A DNA stretch of 64,000 bases from NCBI GenBank assembly GCA_948567375.1, contig OX419755.1, forward strand, positions 78,634,218-78,698,217, given 5' to 3'. Of the stretch, positions 1-11,599 are shown piece after piece; the stretch's first letter is position 1, and each line of letters opens with the position of its first letter. Under the pieces are notes generated by a model. That model searched no databases. It was not told the origin of the DNA and worked only from the letters and a program-made list of their open reading frames with translations. A program made the position numbers and the translations under genes. Source of the DNA: Lunularia cruciata. Its lineage: Eukaryota; Streptophyta; Marchantiopsida; Lunulariales; Lunulariaceae.

Positions 1-200
1 ATATTTCTTCGGATGCTCCAATTGTGTGTAGACCGTACCATTTGCATAGCTCAAATATCTTAGGTACGGTAGGGCAGCTTCTCGTATAGACTCTATTAAG
101 GTTTAGCACCCTTTTCCTTTTTTTTGTCTCTCCCTTGTACAGCTTGAGGGGGTCTTCCCCTCTTTCATTTTTTCTACGCGGTCGCCTGCTTATCTTTAAG
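1..200 (-). repeat. Degenerate copy of a dispersed repeat module
   Basis: Read on the minus strand, about 60-190 resembles the module in the tandem unit at 41800-42050 and 49340-49600. It has the same order of blocks: a start like CGCGTAG, a GGGAAGACCC-like block, an ACAAGGGAGAGAC block and a GGCTAAGCCTCAATAG-like block. The match is by eye and imperfect. No coding potential is recognised. Nature unknown. Confidence 0.35.
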
Positions 201-1184
201 AACAAATTTGATATAAAGAGAGAAGCTTTTTGGAACTCCCTTCTCATACCTCGGGGCACAATATCCCCGGTCAAAGAACGGAGAATTAGAGAACCCTGGT
301 CAGATCCTACACTACGTTAGCAATATTGACGGCTAATGACCCGCCTGACGGATAAAGACCATTCACACGTGGTCACAGATGCGAGTTCATGAAGTACAAG
401 GTTATCGTATTATAGTGAAAAGCTATTTCGCTTTGACCGCGTTCAGTTAATGTTAAATTCCCGTCGCATCGCAAAACATGGTTCTCTGCAGTCAGGCGGT
501 AGCGTGGAATCTGCTACTGGCTACATGTGGACTTCCGTGTGACCGGTAAAGTAAATACTTCGGGGGAGAGAACCCGGCATATTTCTGCCGTCTCCAACGC
601 CAATTGCGACGGGGAGTGGATAAACAGTGCCAAATACAGCAAAGAGTGCGGGTGGGCAGCGTCAACATGATTCCGCTGCTCGGGGACCGGAAATAGGTTT
701 CGAACTGTAAAGGGATACAAAGGTTCCAAACATCCTGGGGAAAAGCTGACAAGACTCTCACATGGAGCTACAGTCAAACGACCGACTCCGACCGGACGGA
801 CGGGTGAGTTCTCACACTTCCGCAATATTCAAGCCTGTTAACCGTTCGCCTTTTCAAGGATACGCATCATCGTGAAACAGACACTTTGCTGTTCTACGAA
901 ACCACAGTGATTATTGGCAACTGTAACTTACCACGTTCGCTGCTACCGTAGTGCTTTTCACGGTGTATTTGGTGGGTCTTGGTTGTGTATATAGTAGTGC
1001 TGTTTAACTTTGCGGTTTTGGCATACCAAGGGAGAGTTTTGTACTTGGTACCTGGTGTAAAACTTGAAGGCAGCGATTTTAATTATAAACTACGCTTTGT
1101 TGATATGCTAACCTGGCTATAGATTCTGATAGATTTCTGCTGCGAAGATACCTGCTTGCTTAATCTTAATCTTAATCTTAATAT
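201..1184. other. Unassigned sequence, no gene recognised
   Basis: Short overlapping open frames on the minus strand near 490-825 match no family I know and look accidental. Around 1158-1184 the hexamer ATCTTA is repeated about four times; it is not the plant telomere repeat. I see nothing else in this stretch. Confidence 0.4.
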
Positions 1185-1260
1185 CGATACTGTTGGGCAT
1201 TAGCCCCGTTTACCTCTTTTGTCCCATCCTTCGTGTTTTCTACGCGGTCGCCTTTCCCCC
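1185..1260 (-). repeat. Second degenerate copy of the dispersed module
   Basis: It contains TTTTCTACGCGGTCGCC, exactly as near position 171-187, preceded by a block like TTGGGCATTAGCCCC and a TACCTCTTTTGTCCC block. The same order of blocks occurs, in the opposite strand, at 50818-50900. Confidence 0.35.
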
Positions 1261-4200
1261 TTACTCTAATTAGTGAAGAGCAAGCTGCATCATTTAGGTT
1301 AAATTATGATTACGATCAGTACTCGTCGTCAGATAAATTTTTAATTCACAGTGAATCTCCGTCCTTTTTATGATTCTCTTCCTGTGCTGCGCAGCCATTT
1401 TCCAAGTCTTCCACTTCCCCTCATCAAGTCTGCCAAGACATATTTCAAACTGTTATCCTCAACAACAAGAGATATAGGAGATGTTTTCAATCTCTTTTCA
1501 ACCCTAGCCTGTCTTGCTCCTCGTGTCCTAGACGCTTTGCTTTTATGAATCATAAAACTTCACCAATCTTGCCAGATAAATGAACGATTGAACAATTCCT
1601 TAGATTACCTAGCAACGTAGATTGAGGTTGCACCTTGGCATCGACCTCTGGAGATTGGGTTGGTTGGGTTAGTTAAAGATTTGGAGCATCGATATTTCTT
1701 CCAGTCGGTGATGGTTATAAATTTGGCAACATTGCCATAGGAACGCGTACTGAATGGGTCTAACATGTTTGTAACGTCAAAAATGATATTTGGATTGTAG
1801 TATCAAAAATAAATATTGATGCGGTGAGCACCTTTATTCCCGACGCTAACCATTTGCACGTAACACCAAAAATATGTTTTCCATATATCGGGTGCGGTTA
1901 AAGACTAAATTTAGTTGCTTTCTGTAAGAAATGGTGTGCATCGACAAAGAGAGGATATGGTAAGCATTAGACACGCTTGAGCCGATCGTGGAGTCGCTTT
2001 CACCTGTGAAAACACGTGGACTGATAAATGCAAGACCTAACACCTGCTCTAGTTTCAATATTAAATTCCAAAGTATATAATTTCTCACCAAAATTAGGTG
2101 AGCATCAATTATTATTGGAATTCTCTTTCCGCTTTTCGAGGACATTCCTCTTCGAATCAGGTCAGAAGAGAGAAAACCCGACCTCATAGTAGAAACAACA
2201 ATATTTAAGTGCAATTATAGATGATGTAATTATAGACGATGGATTAAAATAGTTTTCTTACTTCGTATTACTCTTGTAGAGTTGATATAAGATTAGATTT
2301 TAGACATAACTTTATACTAGTAAAATCTGCAATGTTTTAAAGTCAAGCATCTAATGTGTTTTCTTTGTGCCGTTTAGCCATGAATGCAAGATTTTGTTAC
2401 TCTTCTATTAGAATCTATGAATAAATTTTAGGAAGCTTAAAAAGCTTTTCAAGTTGATTATTTAATTTAGGATTCCTAGATGCAGGATTCTTTAGAACTT
2501 ATATTCTCATTTTCATTACAAGAAAGTGCTATAAAATTCAGAAGAAACTCAGGAATATTTTTCCTTGAAACATTGAGTTCTCTTGAAAAAGAAATTAGGT
2601 AAAGAAATATAACTTAGATCTTCTTCTTTACTTTAGTACAAATAGTTCGTCGTAACCTAATTTAGATAGTTTTCTTTCAAAAATATGTTATAATAATTAA
2701 CAAGATAATGTTTGTGAGTAAAATAAATAATTTTATTGGATACTTAGAAATAACATACTAAAAAGCATATGATTTTAAGTTTATTTTTCACAAACACAGA
2801 CATAGACTTGTTTTGTAATGCCTTCCTCAATTTCTGTATATATTAAAATTTTCTAGTTTATCTCATTTTATTCTATTCTTGTTGAATTCTACTACTATAT
2901 TTGGATTTTTTTTTGTCAAATCCCCATTTCAATATTTTTCTCATCAACTTACTGAGATTCAATCTACTTATCCTAAAATGTTTCAATATCTAATCATTTC
3001 AGGCTATGTATCACAAAATCCCTCTTAATCACATTTCTCCCTATCTCTATGCACCTTCCCTATTATGCGATAGAAGTATTATAGTTTCTCTTGAATTTGC
3101 AGTATCATGTGATATCTTGAATTTGCAACATCATATAATATCTCATTGTTTTGTTTCATTTTACTGGGAGCAATAGAAAATTTATAGTACAATTTGCCAT
3201 TGTCAAAGTTAATAAATTTGGTTTTTCCAGCAAAAAAAAAACAAAATTGCAAATTAAGTTTATAGATTTAAGTGATCTCTGGGTAAGTTCGATAGTAAAA
3301 CAATAATCAATGATACCAAGGAAACATTCAAAGTAAGAGTTCTCAATTGCATGTAAATTGATAATGAAGTCTATGACTAATGGTACAAAGAAACCGTTCA
3401 AAGAGAGAAATTTTACGTGTAATACTCAGAACATGCATAAGGCAGTTTTAACTCGAACAAAGAACCTGGATGCGTTTCACTTCACGAAATAAGATGTATC
3501 ACACTGTCTAGTAAAAGTCGTACTGAAAATTTTCAATGTGAATATATATGTCATAGGGTTTTTTCTAAACGAGTAACATTCTTTACTTACAAATATATCA
3601 ATACTAAGCAAAAACTAGAAAAAATGTAGAGCAAAGCATTCGTACGCATAGTAAGTTCTAATACAATACATAGAATTCAAGGTGTGGAAGAATGCTCGTC
3701 TTAGTTAAAGTACATCTTTGTTTTCGAGTTGAGATCATATTGTGAGTGCAGACTAGGTGGTCAAAATACAACCAAATCAATGTTTTTGTAATAGGGGTTT
3801 CACTTCAGGAATGTATGGAACGACCACGCGAATGAAGTCAAAAGTGGAGTGATCACATGTAAATATGAAAAGGATACTTGTAGATATTTTTTATTTTTTT
3901 GAAGAACGAATAAGCCTATAAGATATTTTATAAGAGATTCAACAACAATGTATAAGGTTAATTAACAAAAGAATAGCACGAGGATAAACAGGGCCCCGGT
4001 AAACTTTACACGTATCTTGTCATCACACCCATACACGTTATCACGGAAGCTATCCATTAAAGGTTATAGGGCATCACTATACAATTAAAAAGCGATACAC
4101 GTAGAATAACAAGGAGGGAAGACCCATCAAGTACTACAGAGATAAAACTAAATACATAAGAAGAAAAAAAATAATTATTATAATTGTTTCCTTTAGTTTC

Positions 4201-4796
4201 ATAAAATTTAATTAAAATATGAAAAAAAACAACCTATTTAAGGAAGAAACCTACGAGGTAAAAATATATACTATATTATATATCATATAAAATTAAAATG
4301 TGTAACTATAAGATTTATTACACGGTATTAAAGCTGCATGTAACGGGCTAATGTAACCACACCTTCTATAAAATAGAATGAGAATTATTAGTAACGTGGA
4401 AATTGCTTCTTTATCGCAAGCAGTTCCTAGGATCACAATATAAAATTTCGATTGCAGATTTTATTTTATGGAAATACTTCGGGACTGAGGTATTTTTTAT
4501 TGCAAATTTTACGGAAAACGGGAGTGCAGGTAGGTCCTCATAACCATTTACAGGACTATTAGCACTAGAATTGACTAAGGTCGTCCAACTGATTTTGGTT
4601 GTGTAAATTTTTCGAAAACCAGGAAAGAACGTGATAATTTACAAAAACAAAGTAAATACCATCAAATCGTATGAATTATCTTATTACACATCCCGATGTA
4701 TTTTACGAGACAACCATGAAACGATTGACGAAATCGCTACGGAATTCAGTAAGTGCTAAAGTAAAACCTCCTACTGCTAACGAAAAGCAAGAATGA
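1261..4796. other. AT-rich intergenic sequence without a recognisable gene
   Basis: The longest open frame is 122 codons on the minus strand at 1846-2214. It matches no family I recognise and has no neighbouring exon structure, so I do not call it a gene. The rest is AT-rich with homopolymer runs (for example near 2908 and 3230). A weak trace of the GGGAAGACCC module is at about 4110-4140. No RNA gene or transposon end was seen. Confidence 0.4.
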
Positions 4797-4804
4797 ATAA
4801 AGAA

Positions 4805-5209
4805 GGGAGCCGCTATTCACCACTCACCCCCTAGTTTAAAGAACCCCTGCGCATTTCTCTTGTTCTCGACGCGCCTGGTGTGCAAAACAGTCACGATGTA
4901 GCCTTCGTTGGCAAAGATTGAATTTAGAGCAGCGCGGGCGACCTCAAGACTAGTATAGGTTGTGGTGGTAAGTTCTTGATAACGATCCATGGTGATGTAA
5001 GTAGTGTTTTAGACGCCGAAGTTGGTCTTAAAAAGCTCTCGCCGGGTGTGAATTCATTAAATCTCGCCTTATTTCAGTCTTCATTTTTTATGGCATTTTC
5101 CATTCATTTTCCATGCAGCCAATAGGAATGCGACAAAAATGCACAGGGGTTCTTTAAACTCGGGGGTGAGTGGTGAATAGCGAAAGGTGAGTGGTGAATA
5201 GCGGCTCCC
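4805..5209. mobile_element. Non-autonomous MULE-like (or hAT-like) DNA transposon
   Basis: Both ends read inward as GGGAGCCGCTATTCACC and continue as terminal inverted repeats of about 50 bp. The right arm has an extra internal repeat of the 23-bp GGTGAGTGGTGAATAGCG block. The element is flanked by a perfect 8-bp target duplication ATAAAGAA (4797-4804 and 5210-5217). Length is 405 bp. Long inverted repeats with an 8-9 bp duplication suit Mutator-like elements; 8 bp alone would also suit hAT. An internal reading frame (next entry) favours a MULE. Confidence 0.85.
4817..4990 (-). CDS. 57-codon N-terminal transposase-like fragment inside the miniature element
   Basis: An ATG at 4990 opens a 57-codon frame ending with TGA at 4817, inside the left inverted repeat. 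It reads YTSLEVARAALNSIFANEGY followed by IVTV and a basic segment HTRRVENKR. This resembles the start of FAR1/MULE-associated proteins, where a (F/Y)TS-x-E-x-A-x-x-x-L pattern precedes a GY-x-V-T strand. The rest of any transposase is absent, so this looks like the residual 5' exon of the parent transposon. Family assignment is by pattern only. It could be expressed as a small peptide but nothing shows that it is. Confidence 0.5.
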   Translation of the reverse strand: MDRYQELTTTTYTSLEVARAALNSIFANEGYIVTVLHTRRVENKRNAQGFFKLGGEW

Positions 5210-5217
5210 ATAAAGAA

Positions 5218-5340
5218 GCAAAATAGAGATTCGGATCTCTTTCCATCAAGTTGCTTTTGTTGCACACACACACACATATATATAATGGAAAATTGTTAGG
5301 GCCTCCATATTAGACTTTCAGAAGTTTCAAAACTACCCAT
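5218..5340. repeat. Small CA/TA microsatellite and flanking sequence
   Basis: CACACACACACA followed by TATATATA at about 5263-5284. Nothing else is recognised. Confidence 0.7.
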
Positions 5341-5733
5341 CAGCATAAAACTCATTCTGAGATCTCTCCTAGGTGTGTTGTTCCTACCCCCAGACCCAAT
5401 CCTTACTCCAGTCATATCTCTATAGGTTCCTCCGGGTTCATACTCTTGGTTACATTTTTTGGATCCTATCCATGCATTCGTACGAAGGTTATCTCAACCA
5501 TGGATGTATCCCATGATCCCTATGACTTTACGTCCTATGGTTGGATCCACACTCTCCTTCATTCTCCATGCTATTTTGGTTGATGATCTCAGGCAAGATG
5601 TTTCCACTTGGACATTATTGGCACTTTTTACCTCAAAGGATATTACTTCTTCCAGCTCATGGAGGCACTGCGGGACACCAAGAGACTCTAGGATTCATAG
5701 GTTCTTTAGAGGCAATTGGGCTGCCTTCCAAGA
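5341..5733 (+). pseudogene. Possible upstream part of the decayed reverse-transcriptase element
   Basis: A 95-codon frame at 5459-5746 runs up to the copia LTR and ends with a segment like RIHRFFRGNWAAFQD. The text resumes beyond the copia element at 34133, where a decayed reverse transcriptase follows. I infer that the copia element landed inside that older element. The link rests on position and a weak resemblance to the region preceding such RTs. No catalytic motif lies in this piece. Confidence 0.3.
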
Positions 5734-5956
5734 TGTAAGGAGTTAACTAAGGTCTTGAACAACTCTGGTTTGTTAGAAATAGTGCTGGAGTACCATATAA
5801 GAGAGATGGTAGAAGCTCTTTGTAACACATTTGTTTCATTATCAGTTAAGCTACTTGTATGTTCTTGTGGATGTAGCCTCAATGAGGTGAACCACTTATT
5901 TTCTTGTTTTGACCATGGTGCATGCATTTCAAGTGTATTATTGAATTGGACCTTCA
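5734..5956 (+). repeat. 5' LTR of the outer copia element
   Basis: Starts TGTAAGGAGTTAACTAAGG and ends TTGGACCTTCA. It matches 33912-34132 along its length, including ACCATATAAGAGAG (a TATA-like site near 5791) and GGATGTAGCCTCAATGAGG. The following 12 bases match the initiator-tRNA primer site at only about 8 positions, so the primer site is degenerate at best. Confidence 0.75.
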
Positions 5957-7107
5957 ATTTGTACTAGGGAAAATTGATTGAAAACATGGAACTAGAAGAT
6001 TATGCTTGTTGTACGCAAGAGATGGATTCATTGATTCGCTTCCTTGGTGAGTGAGTAGGGGAAGTTTGATGGGATGCATCTTATGGTATGGTCGCTCAAT
6101 TAAGAAGATGGTAATTTGACATGTGTTTTTGCTTGAGGGTGCTAGTTTATTGGCTCCGGTGGTGGTTTATGGACTGCAAATTTGCAGTTGGTGACAATTC
6201 CACACGTTTTGTAGAAATGTTGTTGGTAAGCTCGGTCATTACTCTCTAATGGAGAGGAGGAGCAAGATTCAAAAGTGGAACATGTAGATTTCCAATGGCA
6301 CAAGAGGAATTAGTTGCCTTGACGCGTAGGTTTGGGGTTATAAGAGTTGGAGTGGGGCCATCCTTTTGTAAATGAGTATTGATCTAGGACATTCAATTGT
6401 TTCATGGAATGCTGCTAATTAGAGACAAAATTACAAGAGATTAGCACAAGGAAATGAAGGAGATGAGTTGGACAAAATAATCTTTTGCGATGGTGCTAAA
6501 GACAAAGTTGTGCCACTTCAACGATGCAAAAAATACACCAATAGGGATATCAAATTCATCCAAAGTGATTCTTAGGTTTTTTCTTTTCTTTTTGTCAGCT
6601 TGTTTGCTTGTTCTGCTATTAATCCACTTGAGCAAGGAGGCAGCTGAACCAATCTTCAGCAGCTCGGAGGACTCCTTTGGCTTTGTCTTCCATTCTTTGA
6701 TTGAGAGTCCTCGGTAAGGAAAAGTTGCTTTTCTTTCTTCTATTCTTTCCCTTCCTGGTCTTTGTTCTCCCTACTTTCTCCTTCCATGCCCTGGAAGAGA
6801 ATAACACTTGGTGTGGGGTTAAAGAACAAGGCACCCCCTCTTCTACTGTCTGTTTGCCTTTCCCAATGGATGGACAAGAAAGTTTTGTCTCTTCACCACT
6901 TCTAATCTGAGGGTTTCATTTCTACAGGACTCCACAAGTCAAGTCATGTGTAGAGCGTAGGAGAGGACTAACTTAGGTTGGAGTGGAGTTGTAGCATGGA
7001 TCCACTTTCATGTTACACCAAATAAATTTTCAGGATGTGGTTCTAATAAAAGTAGCTATGTATTACACTGCAAATCAATGGGTATTATCAAGGTTCCAAC
7101 TATGAGG
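5957..7107 (+). other. Leader or 5' internal region of the copia element, no domain recognised
   Basis: Lies between the 5' LTR and a solo LTR insertion. Several short frames (for example 6490-6717 and 6701-6910) match nothing I know. By position it is untranslated leader or remnants of another insertion. Confidence 0.35.
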
Positions 7108-7112
7108 GCAGA

Positions 7113-7867
7113 TGTAATACCAAGAGCTAGCCATATGATCTAGATGTGAAATTTGGTTTGGTAATATCTGGAATGAGGTTATATATGATGGTCAAAATAG
7201 ATCAAAAAGAAGTACCACCAAAAGGGTACTTCTACTAATAGGGCAGAAAACCGAAATAGATTTGAAAACCTTAGAACCAATAGCTAGACATATGATTTGA
7301 ACGTGAGAATTGGGTTGGTAACATCTGGAAAGATGTTTCACAGGATGGACTGAATAGATCAGAAAGAGGTATCACCAAAAGGGGACTTCTACTAATAGAG
7401 TTGGAATCGAAATATGCTTGAAATCTTTGAAGGCAATTTTGGAGGCCTAAACAGATGAATTGGGCCTAAAAAATGTGCAAAATCTCCCCCCAATGGAAGA
7501 AACGTTTGCCTTTCCTTCTCCTGACTTTGTATCATTGAGAGCTTTCCAACGGTACCTCACCCACGTGATTATGAGATTCCTACTAGAAGATTCCCTAAAA
7601 GATTCCCTTTGGTCAAAGCTTGTTTGACCAACCAGATAGGACCAAGACCGACATGTCACCCATCCAAGTAAGTAATCCAAGGGTGGAGCTTGTTGACATG
7701 TCACCTATCTATGTACCTAATCCTATGGTGGAGCTTCATTGGAGGAGATCCGCTTTGCCTATATAATAAAGAGAAGGTGCTCCTTTGGGGCATCGGAGTT
7801 TGAGTGTGAAAGTGTGTGTTTCTCATGGTGTGTTTCTCTTTATGTCTCCTATCCTTGGAGTATTATA
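7113..7867 (+). mobile_element. Solo LTR, family Lx, copy 1
   Basis: Starts TGTAATACCAAGAG, ends with a decayed TATTATA, and is flanked by a perfect 5-bp duplication GCAGA (7108-7112 and 7868-7872). A TATA box, CTATATAATAA, is at about 7759. Homologous LTRs are at 44543-45280 (minus) and 53105-53681 (plus). Internal repeats of a GGTAACATCTGGAA-type block give it a two-part 5' half. No internal element sequence is attached, so it formed by LTR-LTR recombination. The parent family is not in the window. Confidence 0.85.
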
Positions 7868-8585
7868 GCAGATTGATGGAGTAGCAAAGATGTTTTGGTG
7901 AAGAGTAGGTATGAGGAATACAAGACGTTGGACAGAAATCTGCTGCAAAGAGAACATGCTTTCTAGATCTCTTGCCATTGAGGTGTAAAGCAAGGTTCAT
8001 GCCAATATTCAACTTGGATGAACTCAAGTAGTAAATTTTTCTTTTTTCTAACATTTCCAATTCTTGACCTTATTGACTCAACACAAAAACTGTCATGCTA
8101 AATTTGGGGGTAGAAAACTATTACCATATGAGCAAAAAACATTCTATTCACCAACCAAACGTTCGGCTGAACTATAAACATCTCCATCGTGGTCTTCGGA
8201 ACAATCACCTTCTCCTTGCAGAAGTAGACTCTTGATTTTTACTCACCAACATGATTGCCTAGAGTAGGTGAATGAGATGGAGAACTTAAGATTGATCTTT
8301 GGTGAAAGAGTAGATTTGAGTAGTACTCTGGCAACACTCACAACAACTACCATGAGGAGAATTGACCAAAGATGCAATAAGGATGCTAAACATGGCATTG
8401 GTGTCTTGGAGAGGAGCTTTGGAGTGGAAGAAAAGAGAATCTACAGTTTGCTTGAAGAAGAAGTGATAATAGGGAAAAAAACAAGAGATGAACCACATAA
8501 CCCACACAAATTAAATCACTCCACAATCTGTTGTGGGCAATGCTTGGATCTTGGTCAAAGTTGGCCAAGATGTCTGAATCTATAG
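7868..8585 (+). other. Copia internal region between insertions, including the left TSD of Chr-a
   Basis: A 105-codon frame at 8268-8585 has no recognisable domain. TATAG at 8581-8585 is the left target duplication of the chromovirus that follows. Positions 7868-7872 are the right duplication of the preceding solo LTR. Confidence 0.4.
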
Positions 8586-8997
8586 TGTTACAATATGGAG
8601 TTTAACGAAAAAGTTAGTTGGGCTTACGAAGTAGCACATAAGACAAATTAGCCTAGAATATTCTGAAAGTATATAGGAAGCTTCTTGTGAAGCTTCCCGG
8701 CTAGCTTAGCTTGCACCTCAAGTGAGTAGCTTCTAGAAGCTTTCAACTAGCTTAGCTTTCACGCCAAGTAGGTGGTTTCTAGAAGGAAGCTTCTTGAGAA
8801 GCTGCCTAGTTAACTTGGCTTGCACTCTAAGAAAGTGGCTTGAGGAAGCTTCTTGAGAAGCTTCTCAAGAGCCTTGTATGCTACCTATAAATACCAAAGC
8901 CAAAGCTCATGCTAGGCATTTGGAGTTTTTCCACATTCAAGTGTCCTAATATGAGTTTTCATTCTCCTATTTCTCTCCTTGGTCTCGGTCTTTTACA
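8586..8997 (+). repeat. 5' LTR of Chr-a
   Basis: 412 bp, TGTTACAATATGG to GGTCTTTTACA. It contains repeated GAAGCTTC and TTCTAGAA palindromes, TATA box CCTATAAATA at 8884-8893, and a cluster of AAGCTTC repeats upstream of the TATA box that reads as degenerate heat-shock elements. Confidence 0.9.
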
Positions 8998-9239
8998 TTG
9001 GTATCAGAGCAAGAATGGGATGGATGGAATATATGGACCACCAAATCCACTTCCGCCAAACCATTGGGATTTTCATATCGGGATATTACCCAAGCACCGC
9101 TTCGCACAATTCATCACCTCACGCTTTGGGCAGGATTTTCTACATATGATCACCGTGTTTGAGGAACCCTTGATACTTCCGGTTGTCACTTATGGAGAAA
9201 GGTGGACGTGTTGTATCTATGTGTTAATCAATTAGATAA

Positions 9240-10150
9240 ATTAGGAGTAGTAGGATAGAGTAGTAGCTATGGCGGCAATATTGGACATTATCCTTGCGAT
9301 GCAGCAACAAATCGAGCACCTTACTTGATTGTTGGATGAACAAGACCAACAACAACAAGGACATATAGAGAGAGCACCAGTCCGAGATGGAGAAGATCAT
9401 ATTTGATTTCCAAAACCCAAGGTGTTTGAAGGCAAGAATCTTCTAGGCATAGTGGAGAATTTTGTGTTTGATTGCAAATGTTACTTTGAAGCCACCAATC
9501 TTCAAGATGAACAGAAATAGATTCTCTTGGCTTCTCGCCAATTAGATGGTGTGGTAAAACTTTGGTGTCAATTCCGAGTGGAGCAAGCTGAATGACAGAT
9601 TGTTGAACCAATCTTGACATGGAGAGAATTCAAGGATACAATACTTGGTTGATTTCAAACTATAAATGCCACTCGAGCTGCACGAGATAAATTGGAGGAG
9701 TTGAAGTAGATTGGTTCAGTAAGAGACTACATCACATAATTTTAGAACATCACCATGCAAATACCAAATATACAAGAAGGAGAAATTCTAGATCAATTTG
9801 TGTGGGGATTGAAGTCGCAAACCAAATTGGAGGTGACCATGTGAGAACCACAAAATGTAGAAGAAGCCATGCAATTGGATGAGCGCTTTGATTCCTTGGT
9901 TGCAACAACTTGGTCTTGACCTTGACTTACACCAGGCTTACTAGTACAATATGCACGGGTGGAAGAACCAACACCAATGGAGATTGATGCTATCCAACGG
10001 AGGCCACTTGGTGCAGCAGATAGAGAAAGACTACGACAAAATGGAGGTTATTTTTATTGTCACCAAGTTGGACATTGCATTGCTGAATGTCCACTTAGGA
10101 ATGGGTGACCTCAACAAGTTGCCCAGATGGAGTTTATGGAACTGAAGAAT
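9240..10150 (+). pseudogene. Chr-a Gag, broken
   Basis: Decayed copy of the capsid/nucleocapsid region. It aligns by eye with the better-preserved Chr-b Gag (21630-22545, minus strand), including a segment that binds RNA and assembles the particle. The zinc knuckle near 10043-10095 reads YFYCHQVGHCIAEC, so the first cysteine of CX2CX4HX4C has become tyrosine. Several stops and the absence of an intact start exclude function. The leader with the primer site precedes it. Confidence 0.7.
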
Positions 10151-10189
10151 CAAGGAAACAAAGAATCCCAATAGGAGATTTTGAGCTAT

Positions 10190-10660
10190 CTACTGGGAGC
10201 TTGATTAGTTCCAATGGGATTGAAGGCTTGACCTATGAAAGTTTGCTTTGCTTGCAAGGTACGATATCTAATCGGGATTGTAGGATTTTGGTTGATTCTG
10301 GAAGTTTAGAGAATTTCATGTCTATGCAAGTAGCAAAGGAATTGGGTATTCCTATCAAGCCAGTGATTGGAAGTAGTCTGATGATGGTGGATGGTAGAAA
10401 GGGTTCTGCATTTTGCACCTCGCATCCTATTACCTTCAAGATTGAGAAGGAGTATTTGGAGTGTATGAGGTTTGTAGTGGCACCTCTACACTATGATATC
10501 ATTTTGGAGCTACCTTGGCTTGAACATCATAAGGTTCAATTTGATTGGACCCAACGCCAAATTCAAGTACAACATGCCAAATTCAAGATAAGTCTGTATT
10601 TGCGGTGTGGATCAATCCAATTGCACAAGAACAATCTAAGGAGTGCCAATAGCCTCATCA
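10190..10660 (+). pseudogene. Chr-a aspartic protease
   Basis: An open frame of about 190 codons (10105-10680) includes CRILVDSGSLENFMS, the retropepsin D-S-G active site, followed by an MQVAKELGIPI stretch and later YDIILELPWLEHH (ILG-like region with E for G). The enzyme would cleave the Gag-Pol precursor in the particle. The linker after it lacks the 20-residue repeats seen in Chr-b, which points to a deletion. Flows into RT with one stop between. Confidence 0.8.
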
Positions 10661-10664
10661 AGCA

Positions 10665-11500
10665 ATGGTTGATTGGATAGTTCAGGAGTTTGTGAATGTA
10701 TTTTTGGATGATCTGCCAAAGGGATTACCCTTTGATCGAGATATGCCCTTCAAGATTGAGGTATTGCCAAGGAGTACTCTAGTAAGTAGACCAATCTATC
10801 AGCTCTCACCAAAGGAGTTAGAGCAATTGAAAACAACACTTACAGAGTTGTTGGAGAAGGACTTCATACAACATAGTACCTCTCCTTGGGGAGCACCGGT
10901 ATTATTTGTTCCAAAGAAGGATGGAGGACTTTGTTTTTGTATTGATTACCATGGGCTCAATAAGCCAACCGTGAAGAATACATATCCCTTGCCTTGAATC
11001 GATGACTTGGTTGATCAACTAAGTGGAGCACGCTACTTTTCCAAGTTGGAACTTTGCAGCAGCTATTGGCAAATTCCTATTGATAGAGAGGATGTGCAAA
11101 AGACTACCTTTTGTACAAGGTATGGGCATTTTGAGTGGAGAGTTCTACCTTTTGGACTCACTAATGCTCCAGCAATCTTCATCAGTCAAATGCATTGGGT
11201 ATTGGATGGACTATTGGATTGGTCTGTGGTGGTGTTCTTGGATGACATCTTAATTTATAGTAAGACAGAGGCAGAACACATAAATCATGTGCAAGAAGTC
11301 CTAAGACAATTACGACAATGGAAATTTTATTGCAAGAAGTCGAAGTGTGCCTTTTGGCAGAAGGAGGTTACCTTCTTGGGTCATAAGATCTCATCAGAGG
11401 GGATCAAGATGGAAGAAGAGAAAATCAAGGCCATTACTGATCGGCCTACCCCAAAAGATGCTCCAAAAGCACGGGCATTCAGTGGATTGGCCAGTTTTTA
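10665..11500 (+). pseudogene. Chr-a reverse transcriptase
   Basis: Conserved RT blocks are in order: [24 protein letters not shown], a stop where YPLPRIDD is expected (CGA to TGA at about 10996), [12 protein letters not shown] and VVFLDDILIYS with the catalytic Asp pair intact. The product copied element RNA into DNA in cytoplasmic particles. The frame stays open from 11007 to 11606, but the RNase H core is missing after FSGLASFY. It resumes at MKSQHHQWEE and the GWFHVIPNALS end, fused in frame across the deletion. Confidence 0.88.
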
Positions 11501-11599
11501 CATGAAGAGTCAACATCATCAATGGGAGGAACAACTCCAACTATATGACATCAAACTTGAGTACAAACCAGGTTGGTTCCATGTCATCCCTAATGCTTT

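Noticed and set aside
1158-1184. Possible telomere-like repeat (ATCTTA units)
   Set aside because: Only about four copies, and the unit is not the plant telomere sequence TTTAGGG or a known variant.
1846-2214. 122-codon minus-strand frame as a gene
   Set aside because: No recognisable motif, no exon neighbours, and AT-rich surroundings where such frames occur by chance.
8700-8880. Inverted AAGCTTC repeats read as a separate MITE
   Set aside because: They occur at the same place in every LTR of the chromovirus family and have no target duplication of their own.
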